From contig OZ231128.1 in the NCBI GenBank assembly GCA_965153355.1, positions 36,952,001 to 37,016,000 of the forward strand: a DNA stretch of 64,000 bases, written 5' to 3'. Below the pieces are notes generated by a model. It did not search any database. It had not been told where the DNA came from and saw only the letters and a list, made by a program, of their open reading frames with translations. The stretch comes from Flaccisagitta enflata (lineage: Eukaryota > Chaetognatha > Sagittoidea > Aphragmophora). The position numbers and the translations under genes were made by a program. Shown here in pieces: positions 38,248 through 46,638 of this stretch (positions are counted from its first letter, which is position 1; each line of letters opens with the position of its first letter).

Positions 38248-41106
38248 TTACAATAGAGAGAAAACATGCACAGGAGAATCTGCGCTACATGAGGACAATT
38301 GTTGATAGAAACCAATGGTTCTTTCTTCAATCAACATTTCCCAAGTGGGACGGGCGAGTGAAAGCTGAAGCTGAGTGACACTTTCAAATTGACGATAGCC
38401 AAAAATGCGTCGGAAAACGGAATTGTAAGCAGCACGAATCTTACTGCGCTCCCTACGGTCGTTGAATTGAGACACTTCCATTCCATATGTGAGAATGGGG
38501 ATGCAGTGAGCTTCTATCAGTCTGAGCATGATGAGGTCATTTGATCTGCCGTCAATCCGGAATATTGCATTGGCGCATCTGTAGAACTTTTTGATGCGAT
38601 CGGCGGCAGAGCATCCAAATTTCTTGCCACCAACGATATCGACACCGAGGTATTTCCAAGACTCCTTCCATTCAAGGGGAAGGCCGTTAAGCGTAGGGAT
38701 GAATAAGTTATCACACCTCTTTCCAAAGTAAATGAGTTTAGACTTTTTTGCGTTTAGGCAAATGTCCCAGTCTTTGCAAAATTCACTGCATTTGTCAAGA
38801 AGCCGTTGAAGACCTTTCATGGACGGCGCCAGGAGGGCCATATCGTCCGCATACAGAAGAGCGGCCATGAAAACTTGCATGATGTAGCATCCAACATCAA
38901 GAGAGCCAAGCAACGCTACCAGCTCATCCACATATAAGCAGTAGAAGCTGGGAGACAAGACTCCCCCCTGTTTCACACCAGCTTGGACATGAAACCAACA
39001 GCTGTATTGGTCGTCCCATCGAACGCGACAATAGAGGTCTTTGTACCAATACATGATAAGATCTAGGAAGATTTTTGGAGTATGACGTTGCATCATCTTA
39101 TGAAAAAGACCAGCGTGGATAATTCTGTCAAATGCCTTCGAGGCATCGAGGAATGCACAATAGACTCGACTTCCGTTCTCAGTGTAGTAGTCTACTGTTT
39201 GTCTTAAACAATAAATGGCATTGAGCGTTGAATTTTTTCTTTTGAATCCGAATTGCCACGGGCTCGTAGAAAGAAAGTCGTGAAATGTGTGTTTAAGTGC
39301 GTGCTCAAACACTTTAGACAGAATGGGCGATATGGTTATGCCTCTGTAATTTCCGACATCACCACGATCTCCTTGTTGGTCTTTGATGATCGGGACAATT
39401 GTTCCGCGTGTGAATTGAGAGGGAACGACCGAATGTGCAAGCATGGCTTCAAACAATTTGTGGAGCTCAACAAAGAATGAGAGAGGCGCAAATAGAATGT
39501 GCTCAGCGCAGATTCCATCGTCATCAAGAGATTTACCCATTTTCAAACGATGAGTGGCGTCAATCACATTTTCGAGAGAAATAGTATATTTTTCACATTC
39601 ACAGTGAGAGCTATGTGAAGACTGCAATTCTGCATAAGCCGACTCAAATGTTGCATTGACCTCTTCAACTTTGCGAGGGCAGTTTGGACGCGCATTAGCT
39701 TCAAAGGCTTGTCGAAAGGATTCTGCTATCTCAGCCTTGGATGACTTCCCATCAACTACAGGAGGAAGATGAGATTTGTTTTTTGAATATAGAGAACGCC
39801 ATGATTTCCAAAACTTATCAGTATCATTCGTTGACATAGAAGAATGGAGACGGTCCCATGATTGCTGATTGGGTGCTCTTTGAGCGTCGCGCAATGCTTT
39901 CTTATATGAAGCTCTTACCAAGAGACGCTCACTTTGAATAGGACCATCTCTTGGTTTGCCTTGTTCAGCCCAAAGGCAATGTATATCAATGGACTTATTT
40001 TTGAGGTCAGTTAGACTTGCGTTCCACCAACTCTTTTCAACTCCTGGCTTACAGCGAGGCAATGGCTTATCACCATGTTTTAACGCATGTATCAATGTGT
40101 CATACCGAATTTGAATGGAATCTTTGCAATCCTGGGAATCACAGTGGTAATTCTTACAGACAATCGGAGATCCATGATGGAGATATTGATCAATGCGGCA
40201 TTGGTAAGCATCAATTTGTTCACCTGTCAGCTTGTCCCATTTTAGTTTTGGAGCTTTGACTGAGCTGGCTTGCTCCGTACTAGGAGACTGGTCACTAATT
40301 AAAGAAAGTGAGAATAAAATTGGCAAATGGTCCGATGGGTTGTCTCCCTCATCCAATATCTGATGGTTGCTGGTTTTTGCTTCATGAACAAGATTCCGAG
40401 AAATAATGAAATGATCATTCCATTTTTTGTGTCCCAAGGACTCATGATGATATGTAAAATTATTGTTTCCATTGACCAAATCATCGGTGCATTCAAGATC
40501 GTATTTAGCCATTAGATCTCTCCATAGCTGATCAAAGGGAGAGACTCCCTTCAGTTCGGTGTTGTAATCACCCCCAATGACAATGTGATGTAACGGGTGA
40601 GCCTCAATAATATTTTCAACCATCGTGATTACATCAATGGCCTCGTTCATACACATTTCCCTTCTAGATGAGTCATAGAATGGCATGTATATGCAAATGA
40701 AGAGAAAGTTCTCAGTCGTGTTTTTTGTTTCAACGGCAACCACACGCTTATGGCGGTAATTAGCAAGTGGCTTAATGAAATTGTCAAGAATAGGCGACCA
40801 AGCTATGCTGATGCCTCCGAATGGACGTCCAGAAAATATCCCATAGGATGCTGCGTCCTCCATGCCAGATCTGGCTACATATTGTGTACCAAGACACGAC
40901 ATTGACGGAAGCTGTTGTTCCATCAGCCAATGCTCTTGGCCCATCCATATGCCTTGAAAACGCTCGATGCACGATTTATGGTATACAGAGCAACTCTTAA
41001 AACCATGAAGATTGTGGGATGCAACTGAAATGTCCAATTTCTCATGTAACATCGCGAAAGTAAGTGCAGCGAAAATGGATAGAAAGACTCCTTTAAACAG
41101 AGCCAT
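38248..41106 (-). CDS. LINE ORF2: AP-endonuclease and reverse transcriptase
   Basis: Nicks target DNA and reverse-transcribes the element RNA at the nick (target-primed reverse transcription) in the nucleus. The start is taken at ATG 41106, giving 952 residues. The frame is open to an ATG at 41298 (1016 residues), but those extra 64 residues overlap ORF1. In the 1016 numbering, the APE-type endonuclease spans about 88-330, with SHNLHG, QEHW, GGDYN (242-246), NDHFIIS (294-300) and SDHLPI (322-327). Reverse transcriptase spans about 620-890, with GTIVPII, YRGITI, FLDASKAFD (717-724), GVKQGGVLSP (774-783) and YADD (816-819). A C-terminal conserved region has YGMEVSQF and RRIFGYR (963-969). No RNase H or CCHC knuckle seen. 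No stop or frameshift and all catalytic motifs present. Clade not assigned; CR1/L2-like two-ORF groups are likely. Confidence 0.93.
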   Translation of the reverse strand: MALFKGVFLSIFAALTFAMLHEKLDISVASHNLHGFKSCSVYHKSCIERFQGIWMGQEHWLMEQQLPSMSCLGTQYVARSGMEDAASYGIFSGRPFGGISIAWSPILDNFIKPLANYRHKRVVAVETKNTTENFLFICIYMPFYDSSRREMCMNEAIDVITMVENIIEAHPLHHIVIGGDYNTELKGVSPFDQLWRDLMAKYDLECTDDLVNGNNNFTYHHESLGHKKWNDHFIISRNLVHEAKTSNHQILDEGDNPSDHLPILFSLSLISDQSPSTEQASSVKAPKLKWDKLTGEQIDAYQCRIDQYLHHGSPIVCKNYHCDSQDCKDSIQIRYDTLIHALKHGDKPLPRCKPGVEKSWWNASLTDLKNKSIDIHCLWAEQGKPRDGPIQSERLLVRASYKKALRDAQRAPNQQSWDRLHSSMSTNDTDKFWKSWRSLYSKNKSHLPPVVDGKSSKAEIAESFRQAFEANARPNCPRKVEEVNATFESAYAELQSSHSSHCECEKYTISLENVIDATHRLKMGKSLDDDGICAEHILFAPLSFFVELHKLFEAMLAHSVVPSQFTRGTIVPIIKDQQGDRGDVGNYRGITISPILSKVFEHALKHTFHDFLSTSPWQFGFKRKNSTLNAIYCLRQTVDYYTENGSRVYCAFLDASKAFDRIIHAGLFHKMMQRHTPKIFLDLIMYWYKDLYCRVRWDDQYSCWFHVQAGVKQGGVLSPSFYCLYVDELVALLGSLDVGCYIMQVFMAALLYADDMALLAPSMKGLQRLLDKCSEFCKDWDICLNAKKSKLIYFGKRCDNLFIPTLNGLPLEWKESWKYLGVDIVGGKKFGCSAADRIKKFYRCANAIFRIDGRSNDLIMLRLIEAHCIPILTYGMEVSQFNDRRERSKIRAAYNSVFRRIFGYRQFESVTQLQLSLARPTWEMLIEERTIGFYQQLSSCSADSPVHVFSLL

Positions 41107-42547
41107 TTTCGTTGGTGGTAGTGACACCGACTTTTGGGACTTTTTTGAAGTTGACCCAATCTGCGACACGTGTGTGTTGAGGCCAAATTTCTGGTGCCTT
41201 AACTCTTTCTTTGTGTTCCACGGCAACTCGAACTTTTGCTGCCTTTGTGCCTTGAATTTTGGAGGGCAAAATGAAGACTTCTTTGACTTCGATTCCATGC
41301 TTATGAAGATGCGATTTGACCTTATCAGCAGTTGTTGATTCGATGAGTCGAGAGACAGAGATATCCCAGTAATCTCTCACAAAGGGTGCAACTCCCTCCA
41401 AACCGTCGCTGTCGTTTTTGACTGCTAGGCCTGTGACTGGTATAATCTTTTTTCTGTTCCTGGCAGTGACCAAATTCCACTTTTGTTTCGTTGATTTTGG
41501 GTTTCCAGCTGCCGATGCAAAAGACTTTTTCGTTTTTGGGGCGTTATTGTTCTTTTCGACACGAGTCTTGGCTGCTGCTGCTGCTGCTGCTGCTTCAGGT
41601 GTTTCTGGTGATTCTGATGCTGCTGCTGCCGCCGCCGCTGCCGCCGCTGCCGCCGCCGGTTCGGTTGGATCAGAGGCGGCAGTGATATTCGGAGAATTTA
41701 AAAGTGACGCCGCCGCCAATGACGTGACGACTGATGACACCGCCGGTGTGACGACTGATGACGCCGCCGACGTGACAACTGATGACGCCGCCGATGTGAC
41801 GACTGATGACGCCGCCGATGTGACGACTGATGACGCCGCCGGTGTAGCGACTGATGACGCCGCCGGTGTAGCGACTGATGACGCCGCTGAAGTGACGACT
41901 GATGACGCCGCTGGCGAATTTATTGGCGCCAATGAGGCTTGAGACAGCGCCGAGGATTGTGGCGCCGGAGTCAGCGCCGTCGGTTCTTCCGTTCGTTGAC
42001 GCGGAACAAATGGAGAATTTGTGGCGTTGCGCTTACGCTTGTGACGATTTGGCGTTTGCCCCGATGGAGATGAAAAAGTCACTTCATCCACGTCAGGCAG
42101 TTTTTGATGAATAGCAGTCACGGACGATGACAGCGTTTCAAACTGAGATTGAAGGCGTACGTTTTGTTCTTGGACTTTGAGAACAGACGTTATGAGAAAT
42201 TTGAGATTGTATTTATCCGCATTTACTGATGGTAGACGAAGAGGATTCGTTGCCACAAAGACAGTCTGAAGTTGACCGCCTAGTTGGGAATCAACGACTC
42301 CCCAAATGTCGAGAATGTCGTTGACAACCTTTTGTTCGACGTTTTCGCCAATTCTTCTTTTCTTAGACGGATTTATCTCATTTGAAACATTGTTTTTTTC
42401 ACAAATTGAGACAAGGATTTGTTTAGCACAAGTAAGTTCTTCGCGAGAGTAAAACTCAACGAGAGTAGAATAGAGATTTTCTCGGTTCAGCTTGTCAAAC
42501 TGTGATGACATGAAGCATAAAACCTCGTTCACTGTAAACGGTTCCAT
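41093..42547 (-). CDS. LINE ORF1: nucleic-acid-binding protein
   Basis: ORF1 proteins of two-ORF LINEs bind the element RNA and assist integration. The start is taken at ATG 42547 (MEPFTVNEV, 484 residues); the frame is open to an ATG at 42763 (556 residues) but the extra N-terminus looks non-conserved. In the 556 numbering: an acidic/hydrophobic N-terminal region, a short coiled-coil-like heptad stretch (about 188-222), a basic cluster RHKRKR (240-245), a Ser/Ala/Val repeat built from eight perfect-length 24-bp units (plus strand 41724-41915), two poly-Ala runs, and a C-terminal module (about 465-556) with YWDISVSRL and EIWPQHTRVADW. That module resembles the RRM-like C-terminal part of ORF1 proteins in CR1-like elements. 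No CCHC knuckle. It overlaps ORF2 by 14 bp in another frame. Confidence 0.82.
   Translation of the reverse strand: MEPFTVNEVLCFMSSQFDKLNRENLYSTLVEFYSREELTCAKQILVSICEKNNVSNEINPSKKRRIGENVEQKVVNDILDIWGVVDSQLGGQLQTVFVATNPLRLPSVNADKYNLKFLITSVLKVQEQNVRLQSQFETLSSSVTAIHQKLPDVDEVTFSSPSGQTPNRHKRKRNATNSPFVPRQRTEEPTALTPAPQSSALSQASLAPINSPAASSVVTSAASSVATPAASSVATPAASSVVTSAASSVVTSAASSVVTSAASSVVTPAVSSVVTSLAAASLLNSPNITAASDPTEPAAAAAAAAAAAAASESPETPEAAAAAAAAKTRVEKNNNAPKTKKSFASAAGNPKSTKQKWNLVTARNRKKIIPVTGLAVKNDSDGLEGVAPFVRDYWDISVSRLIESTTADKVKSHLHKHGIEVKEVFILPSKIQGTKAAKVRVAVEHKERVKAPEIWPQHTRVADWVNFKKVPKVGVTTTNENGSV
41724..41915. repeat. 24-bp in-frame minisatellite inside ORF1
   Basis: Eight units of GTGACGACTGATGACGCCGC plus four variable bases, exactly 192 bp. 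On the minus strand it encodes an eight-residue ASSVVTSA repeat. Confidence 0.93.
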
Positions 42548-42872
42548 GATGAATTTGTTGTTTGATTGATAGGTTGATTTGTTTCTCGTTTGGTGATAGC
42601 TGAATGATACACGATGTAAGGCATATCCAGTTAGGAAAAAGGGGCGAGATAAAATGATCCCTTCTTCGATGTAAGTGTTTTGACGGAGAAAACGGTTAAG
42701 TCCGTGGGCCGATAGATTGAATGGAAAAGACAGAGTTAATCCTTGGTCGATTTTTTTGTCCAAAAAATCACGGAGAGCGAGGAGATGTTTACTCTACCGA
42801 GGACTGGGTTCCTCTGGGTTCTTCTGGGTTTTTAGCACTGACTAGGTTTTAATTCCTTGACTGACTAGGTTA

Positions 42873-43074
42873 TATCCTTGAAACTGATGTAGATTCAACT
42901 GGTGAGGGAAGGGTAAGAAACATAACCCCTTCAGAAGGCTGCTCAGACTATACACACGCCTCTATCTATTAACTTGCGAGTTCATAGATGAAAGACTCAA
43001 GTATTCAGTTACGATCCGAGTCCCGGCTTATAGTCACGCAAGAGCTAGCTAGCCAGCTAGTAGCGTTATCTACA
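42873..43074 (+). repeat. 5' LTR, second part
   Basis: Remaining 202 bp of the LTR, ending TTATCTACA. Two transitions distinguish it from the 3' LTR, one in GATGTAGATTC/GACTC and one in AAACATAAC/AAATATAAC. Confidence 0.93.
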
Positions 43075-43075
43075 C

Positions 43076-43088
43076 TGGTGAGCCCGAC
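43076..43088 (+). promoter_or_regulatory. Candidate primer binding site
   Basis: TGGTGAGCCCGAC begins 2 bp after the LTR with the expected TGG. It resembles the tRNA-Trp-type primer site (TGGTGACCCCGACG) reported for CsRn1-group elements; the tRNA assignment is from memory and provisional. Confidence 0.6.
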
Positions 43089-43120
43089 TGAACTATATTC
43101 CAACCTCAGTCCAGCCCCTA

Positions 43121-43357
43121 ATGAGGCGCGCCAATTGCGCTGCGCTGAAGGCTAAGCTGACTAATCTGGTTGAGTCAAAAGTCAGTCTCCAACAAGAGGC
43201 CGGTAGACCGGATATCTGTTCCAACCTGTCCGAGAGGTGGAGCAGAAGAGAAGCTGGTAAACCAGAAATCTGTAACAACTTGTCTGAGAGGTTGTTCAGA
43301 AGAGAAGCCGGTAAACCGGAACTGTTTCTTAGCCAGCGCCACGCAATCACTGAGTGA
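43121..43357 (+). CDS. Leader ORF with 18-residue repeats (hypothetical)
   Basis: A 78-codon frame starting MRRANCAALK lies between the primer site and Gag. Its second half is a 54-bp tandem repeat (43190 to about 43340, 2.6 units; GGT of GCCGGTA at 43202, 43256, 43310). This gives an 18-residue repeat containing REAGKPEICNNLSER. No known domain. It could be a translated leader ORF, a remnant of a longer Gag start, or a non-coding leader repeat kept open by chance because 54 is divisible by three. Confidence 0.3.
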   Translation: MRRANCAALKAKLTNLVESKVSLQQEAGRPDICSNLSERWSRREAGKPEICNNLSERLFRREAGKPELFLSQRHAITE

Positions 43358-43467
43358 ACTTCGTGGCATTTGCCCCGCTCTATAGGCGATCCCGCATTGA
43401 TCTCGCCCAATGAACAACCAAAGAACAACTACACGTTCACAGTCAGAAACTCATCTTCACATTCAAT

Positions 43468-45276
43468 ATGGCAACACCGGAGCAAATCGCTGCCATCCGA
43501 GATGAACTAAGGAACGAAATCAGGGCTGAATTCAGAAATGAAACAGCTGCAGCAGCAGCTCAGATCCCTGATGCTATACGGCGAAAACCGGAGATCCCAA
43601 ATTTTGACAAAGACCATATTGAAATATGGATCAAGCGCACGGAGAATGCTTACATCCGAGCAAACATCACATCCACCCAGGAGAAGTTTGCGTTCCTGGA
43701 GTCAAAATTTCCAGTCAACTTCAATCCAAGAGTAGACGAATTCCTTTACGGAGATGCAACTCCAGCCAACTGGACATCTTTTCTCAACTACCTCCGCGCC
43801 GAGTATGGTTCCACCAAACAACAACGCGCATCAGTCTTCATCGACGGCTTCAAAAGAAATGGGAGAAGGCCGTCACAATACGCTGCAGCATTAGATGACA
43901 CGACTAAGGATGTGACTGTGGACGAAATAAAGAAAGAGATGCTCCTCAGGGAAATGCCAGAATCTAATGGATACGAATATCTGTTGACAATCATCGACCG
44001 CTTCACGCGATGGCCAACGGCAATCCCACTGAAGGACACCACAACAGAAGCCATCATTGACGCAATCACACATGGCTGGATAGCCTCGTTTGGTGTTCCT
44101 AAAGCAATCACAACAGACCGCGGGTCACAATTTACTTCTGCATTGTGGAAGCAGCTTTGCGAAACATGGGGCATTGTAGCCCACCTCACAACGTCCTACC
44201 ATCCAGAGGCAAATGGCCTGATTGAAAGGTTCCACAGGAGACTCAAAGAATCACTCAAAGCCCAGTGCAGTGATGACAGCGCCAAATGGTTTTGGCAACT
44301 CCCAATGGCACTCCTGGCCATACGAACTACACTCAAACCTGACGTGGGCTCCTCCCCTGCAGAGTTGGTTTACGGGGAAGGTCTGGCAGTTCCAGGGGAA
44401 TTGCTTCCAGACGTAACATTTGTGGAAGATGATTTGACGCAGCAGCGCAAGCGCATGCTAGGAAACTTGCGTGTCGAAGTTGAACGCCTCCAACCAACAC
44501 CGACATCCAGGCATCGTCAACCGCAAACTTATTTACCCGACGACCTCAAAGATGCAACCCATGTTTTTGTAAGACGTGGGGGACATGGCCACCCACCTCT
44601 GACACTGCCTTACATAGGCCCCTTCAAGGTCGAATCTCGAACTGAAACTGGGTTCAATGTTCACCTACCAGGACGTGGGGTAGAACAAATAGCCTTAGCC
44701 CGCATCAAGCCAGCATATGTGGACCTAGAGGACGACGACAATGGTGACAGTCAGCCTCCATCACCACAATCTCCGCAGCCTCAGCAGCCTCAGCAACCAC
44801 AGCCGCGGCAGCCGCAGCAGCCTCAGCAGCCTTCGCAGACTCCACAGCCTCCTAGGCCAAACTTGCAGTATAGGAGAAATCGACGCAGGGGGGCGCCCCA
44901 TATTGCCGATTTCAATCAGCGCCAACATCTTCGATCATTTAAGCAGGAGCAACCGTCAAGTCCCGTCGCAGAAACATCTAATTCAGAGCCAGTGGCTCCT
45001 GAGCCAGGCACTGAGGACCCTTACGATGGGCATACACCAGCAGACTCAAACCTCGCGCCCTGTCAGTGCGAACCTGCCGACAACCCTCAAGCGCCGTGCA
45101 ACATGCCTGTGGCCGCTAGGCCAGGCTCCGGTCTCAATGATAGTCCCACTTCCTTACCTCAAACCGTGACACCTCATCCACGTCCGGTGCAGCGCGCCGA
45201 CTTGAACAAAAGAATGGCTAGGCCAAATTATGGCCCCTCTCTCTCAGCAATCTTGAAAGCCCATCTCAACATGTGA
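43468..45276 (+). CDS. Gag-integrase fusion protein of the LTR element
   Basis: 602 residues, uninterrupted. Residues 1 to about 164 are Gag-like (PEIPNFDKDHIEIWIKR, NWTSFLNYLRAEYG). At about residue 165 (near 43960) the frame passes straight into Ty3/gypsy integrase (SNGYEYLLTIIDRFTRWPTA). The core keeps D217 (ITTDRGSQF) and E253 (GLIERFH) with 35 residues between them, as in DD35E integrases. The first catalytic Asp, normally in a HVDLVGPLP-like motif just before SNGY, is deleted, as is the HHCC zinc region. A GPF motif (384-386) is present, followed by a Pro/Gln-rich tail (425-480) and an unstructured C-terminus. Protease and polymerase are absent, so it cannot integrate alone. Whether the fusion is made or packaged is unknown. 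I read it as a deletion derivative depending on a helper element. Confidence 0.88.
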   Translation: MATPEQIAAIRDELRNEIRAEFRNETAAAAAQIPDAIRRKPEIPNFDKDHIEIWIKRTENAYIRANITSTQEKFAFLESKFPVNFNPRVDEFLYGDATPANWTSFLNYLRAEYGSTKQQRASVFIDGFKRNGRRPSQYAAALDDTTKDVTVDEIKKEMLLREMPESNGYEYLLTIIDRFTRWPTAIPLKDTTTEAIIDAITHGWIASFGVPKAITTDRGSQFTSALWKQLCETWGIVAHLTTSYHPEANGLIERFHRRLKESLKAQCSDDSAKWFWQLPMALLAIRTTLKPDVGSSPAELVYGEGLAVPGELLPDVTFVEDDLTQQRKRMLGNLRVEVERLQPTPTSRHRQPQTYLPDDLKDATHVFVRRGGHGHPPLTLPYIGPFKVESRTETGFNVHLPGRGVEQIALARIKPAYVDLEDDDNGDSQPPSPQSPQPQQPQQPQPRQPQQPQQPSQTPQPPRPNLQYRRNRRRGAPHIADFNQRQHLRSFKQEQPSSPVAETSNSEPVAPEPGTEDPYDGHTPADSNLAPCQCEPADNPQAPCNMPVAARPGSGLNDSPTSLPQTVTPHPRPVQRADLNKRMARPNYGPSLSAILKAHLNM

Positions 45277-45309
45277 AGACGTTCTGTCTCCTAGAGGTGC
45301 AACAAAACG

Positions 45310-45320
45310 TCTGGGGGGCG
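45310..45320 (+). promoter_or_regulatory. Polypurine tract
   Basis: TCTGGGGGGCG directly before the 3' LTR, the usual place for plus-strand priming. Confidence 0.7.
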
Positions 45321-45778
45321 TGTGGGCTCTCAATAGAGTCCATCCTTTTATCTGCTATCATCAATCTCATTTGCATAATGCAGTATCCACTCTTATGATT
45401 AATTCCTTTGTTCTTGCATATCCGATTATTGCTATACTCCTTTCCCCCTTCTCTTATATGTCATACATGAGGTCAATCATGTTACATTGTCACAATTACC
45501 CTCCTATATAATCCTATTGCAAAGTGATGTAGCTATCTCTTATGGCATATCTTGTAATTCACCCTGACTGCCCTTATATCCTTGAAACTGATGTAGACTC
45601 AACTGGTGAGGGAAGGGTAAGAAATATAACCCCTTCAGAAGGCTGCTCAGACTATACACACGCCTCTATCTATTAACTTGCGAGTTCATAGATGAAAGAC
45701 TCAAGTATTCAGTTACGATCCGAGTCCCGGCTTATAGTCACGCAAGAGCTAGCTAGCCAGCTAGTAGCGTTATCTACA
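45321..45778 (+). repeat. 3' LTR
   Basis: 458 bp, TGTGGGCTCT to TTATCTACA, uninterrupted. It contains TATATAAT at 45505-45512. Confidence 0.96.
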
Positions 45779-45803
45779 CGTTCCAGGTTCAAATCCCAGA
45801 CTG
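45779..45803 (+). pseudogene. tRNA-like sequence, 3' part (B box)
   Basis: GGTTCAAATCC (45786-45796) matches the B-box consensus exactly. With the LTR element removed it lies about 59 bp downstream of the A box at 37836-37846. Confidence 0.55.
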
Positions 45804-45891
45804 GTTTTGTGCTTTAAGCAAATGGATGAAGCTGAAATTCTGCAAAAAAAGTGATTGATTCTAAATTTTTATACTTAAAGTTTTTTTCCTA

Positions 45892-46491
45892 ACCATGCCA
45901 AAGAAAAAAATTGCACAGTTACCTTTAAATGCATACCAAATCGCTCTCTGTATAGTAAACTATAAAAAATCAGTGATCGTTAGAAAGATATTCAAAAATT
46001 CTTCAAAACTAGACCAAGCAGAATATTGTAACTTTTTTTGTTTTAAAATGACAACTAAATGAAGTTGATAACTCCGTTTCCCTCAAAACCAATCAATCAA
46101 TCATAAGAATTTTCCTCTTTTTCCTATGTATCAACGTAAATACTGACCTAAATTTAAAAAAATTCATGAGGAAAAAAAAATTTAGAAAATTTTCTTCAAA
46201 ATGGCGCCAAGCAGAAATTTGTAACTTAAACCGTTTAGAAGTTATGATTAAATGAAAGAGAAAGGTACAGTTCTAAGGGGTGTGTGAAAGCAGAAGGCAG
46301 TAAGCAGAATTGACATATTTACTTCATATCATTGTAGTTTTTAAAGTTTCTGAGCTACAACGCTCTGACACCACTCAATTTATAGATTTTTTGAAGCTCT
46401 TTAAAATGCTCACTGATTTTTTATAGTTTCACCTCTTATGAACGAACCAAGAGTCCTCGAAAAGTTGTGCAATTTTTTTTTTTGGCATGGT
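45892..46491. mobile_element. TA-flanked element with ACCATGCCAAA inverted repeats
   Basis: About 600 bp. Ends ACCATGCCAAAGAAAAAAAT and the inverse, TA at 45890-45891 and 46492-46493. It shares AAACCGTTTAGAAGTTA (about 46230) with the element at 9425. Nested in the right part of the host DNA transposon. No ORF. Confidence 0.68.
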
Positions 46492-46638
46492 TAGGGTAAG
46501 CCATAGGGGGATGCCATACCCCATTGTCAACCCCTTAGGGTCTATACATCATATCAGCAGAATATCAGTCCCCTTACTATACCGATGCTCAGGTTATGAG
46601 CTCCCCCGTATTTCCAAGTCCAGACGACATCTACTGTA

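Larger units (their letters stand above)
38155..42872 (-). mobile_element. Non-LTR (LINE) retrotransposon, two intact ORFs
   Basis: On the minus strand: 5' end near 42869, ORF1, ORF2, an 80-bp 3' UTR with AATAAA, and a 13-A tail (plus strand T run 38155-38167). It sits inside the 5' LTR. Removing it rejoins the LTR to exactly 458 bp, the same length as the 3' LTR. Only TTA is shared at both borders (38152-38154, 42870-42872), with a possible diverged CTGACT nearby, so the target duplication is very short or decayed. Full-length ORFs and a clean tail suggest recent activity. Confidence 0.93.
37899..45778 (+). mobile_element. Ty3/gypsy-like LTR retrotransposon, internally deleted
   Basis: Two 458-bp LTRs (TGTGGG...CTACA) bound the element. 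The 5' LTR is split by a LINE. The internal region has a primer-site-like TGGTGAGCCCGAC, a leader with 54-bp repeats, one Gag-integrase fusion ORF and a G-rich polypurine tract. Protease, reverse transcriptase, RNase H and the integrase zinc region are missing. LTRs differ at 3 of 458 positions, all transitions. The flanks AAGTT and CGTTC are not a clean target duplication. The primer site resembles the tRNA-Trp type used by the CsRn1 group, so that clade is suspected. Confidence 0.88.
37644..46636. mobile_element. Host DNA transposon (TA TSD) split by an LTR element
   Basis: 34-bp inverted repeats beginning CAGTAGATGTCGTCTATACT, with two mismatches between ends, bordered by TA (37642-37643, 46637-46638). 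Subterminal similarity extends further inward, since GGGTTGACGATGGGGTATGG (about 37745) has an inverse near 46500-46530. Without the 7880-bp LTR element it is about 1.1 kb. It holds a tRNA-like sequence and a second inverted-repeat element (45892-46491). CAGTAG-type ends with TA suggest pogo/Tigger or another Tc1/mariner group. No transposase. Confidence 0.75.

Noticed and set aside
41418-41942. Plus-strand 174-codon frame within the LINE
   Set aside because: Antisense shadow of ORF1, produced by its Ala/Ser-rich repeats.
41298-42763. Upstream ATGs at 41298 (ORF2) and 42763 (ORF1) as starts
   Set aside because: The added residues overlap ORF1 or look non-conserved; ATG 41106 and ATG 42547 give family-like N-termini. 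Not excluded outright.
37894-45783. A 5-bp target duplication of the LTR element
   Set aside because: The flanks AAGTT and CGTTC do not match; only GTT is shared at shifted positions.
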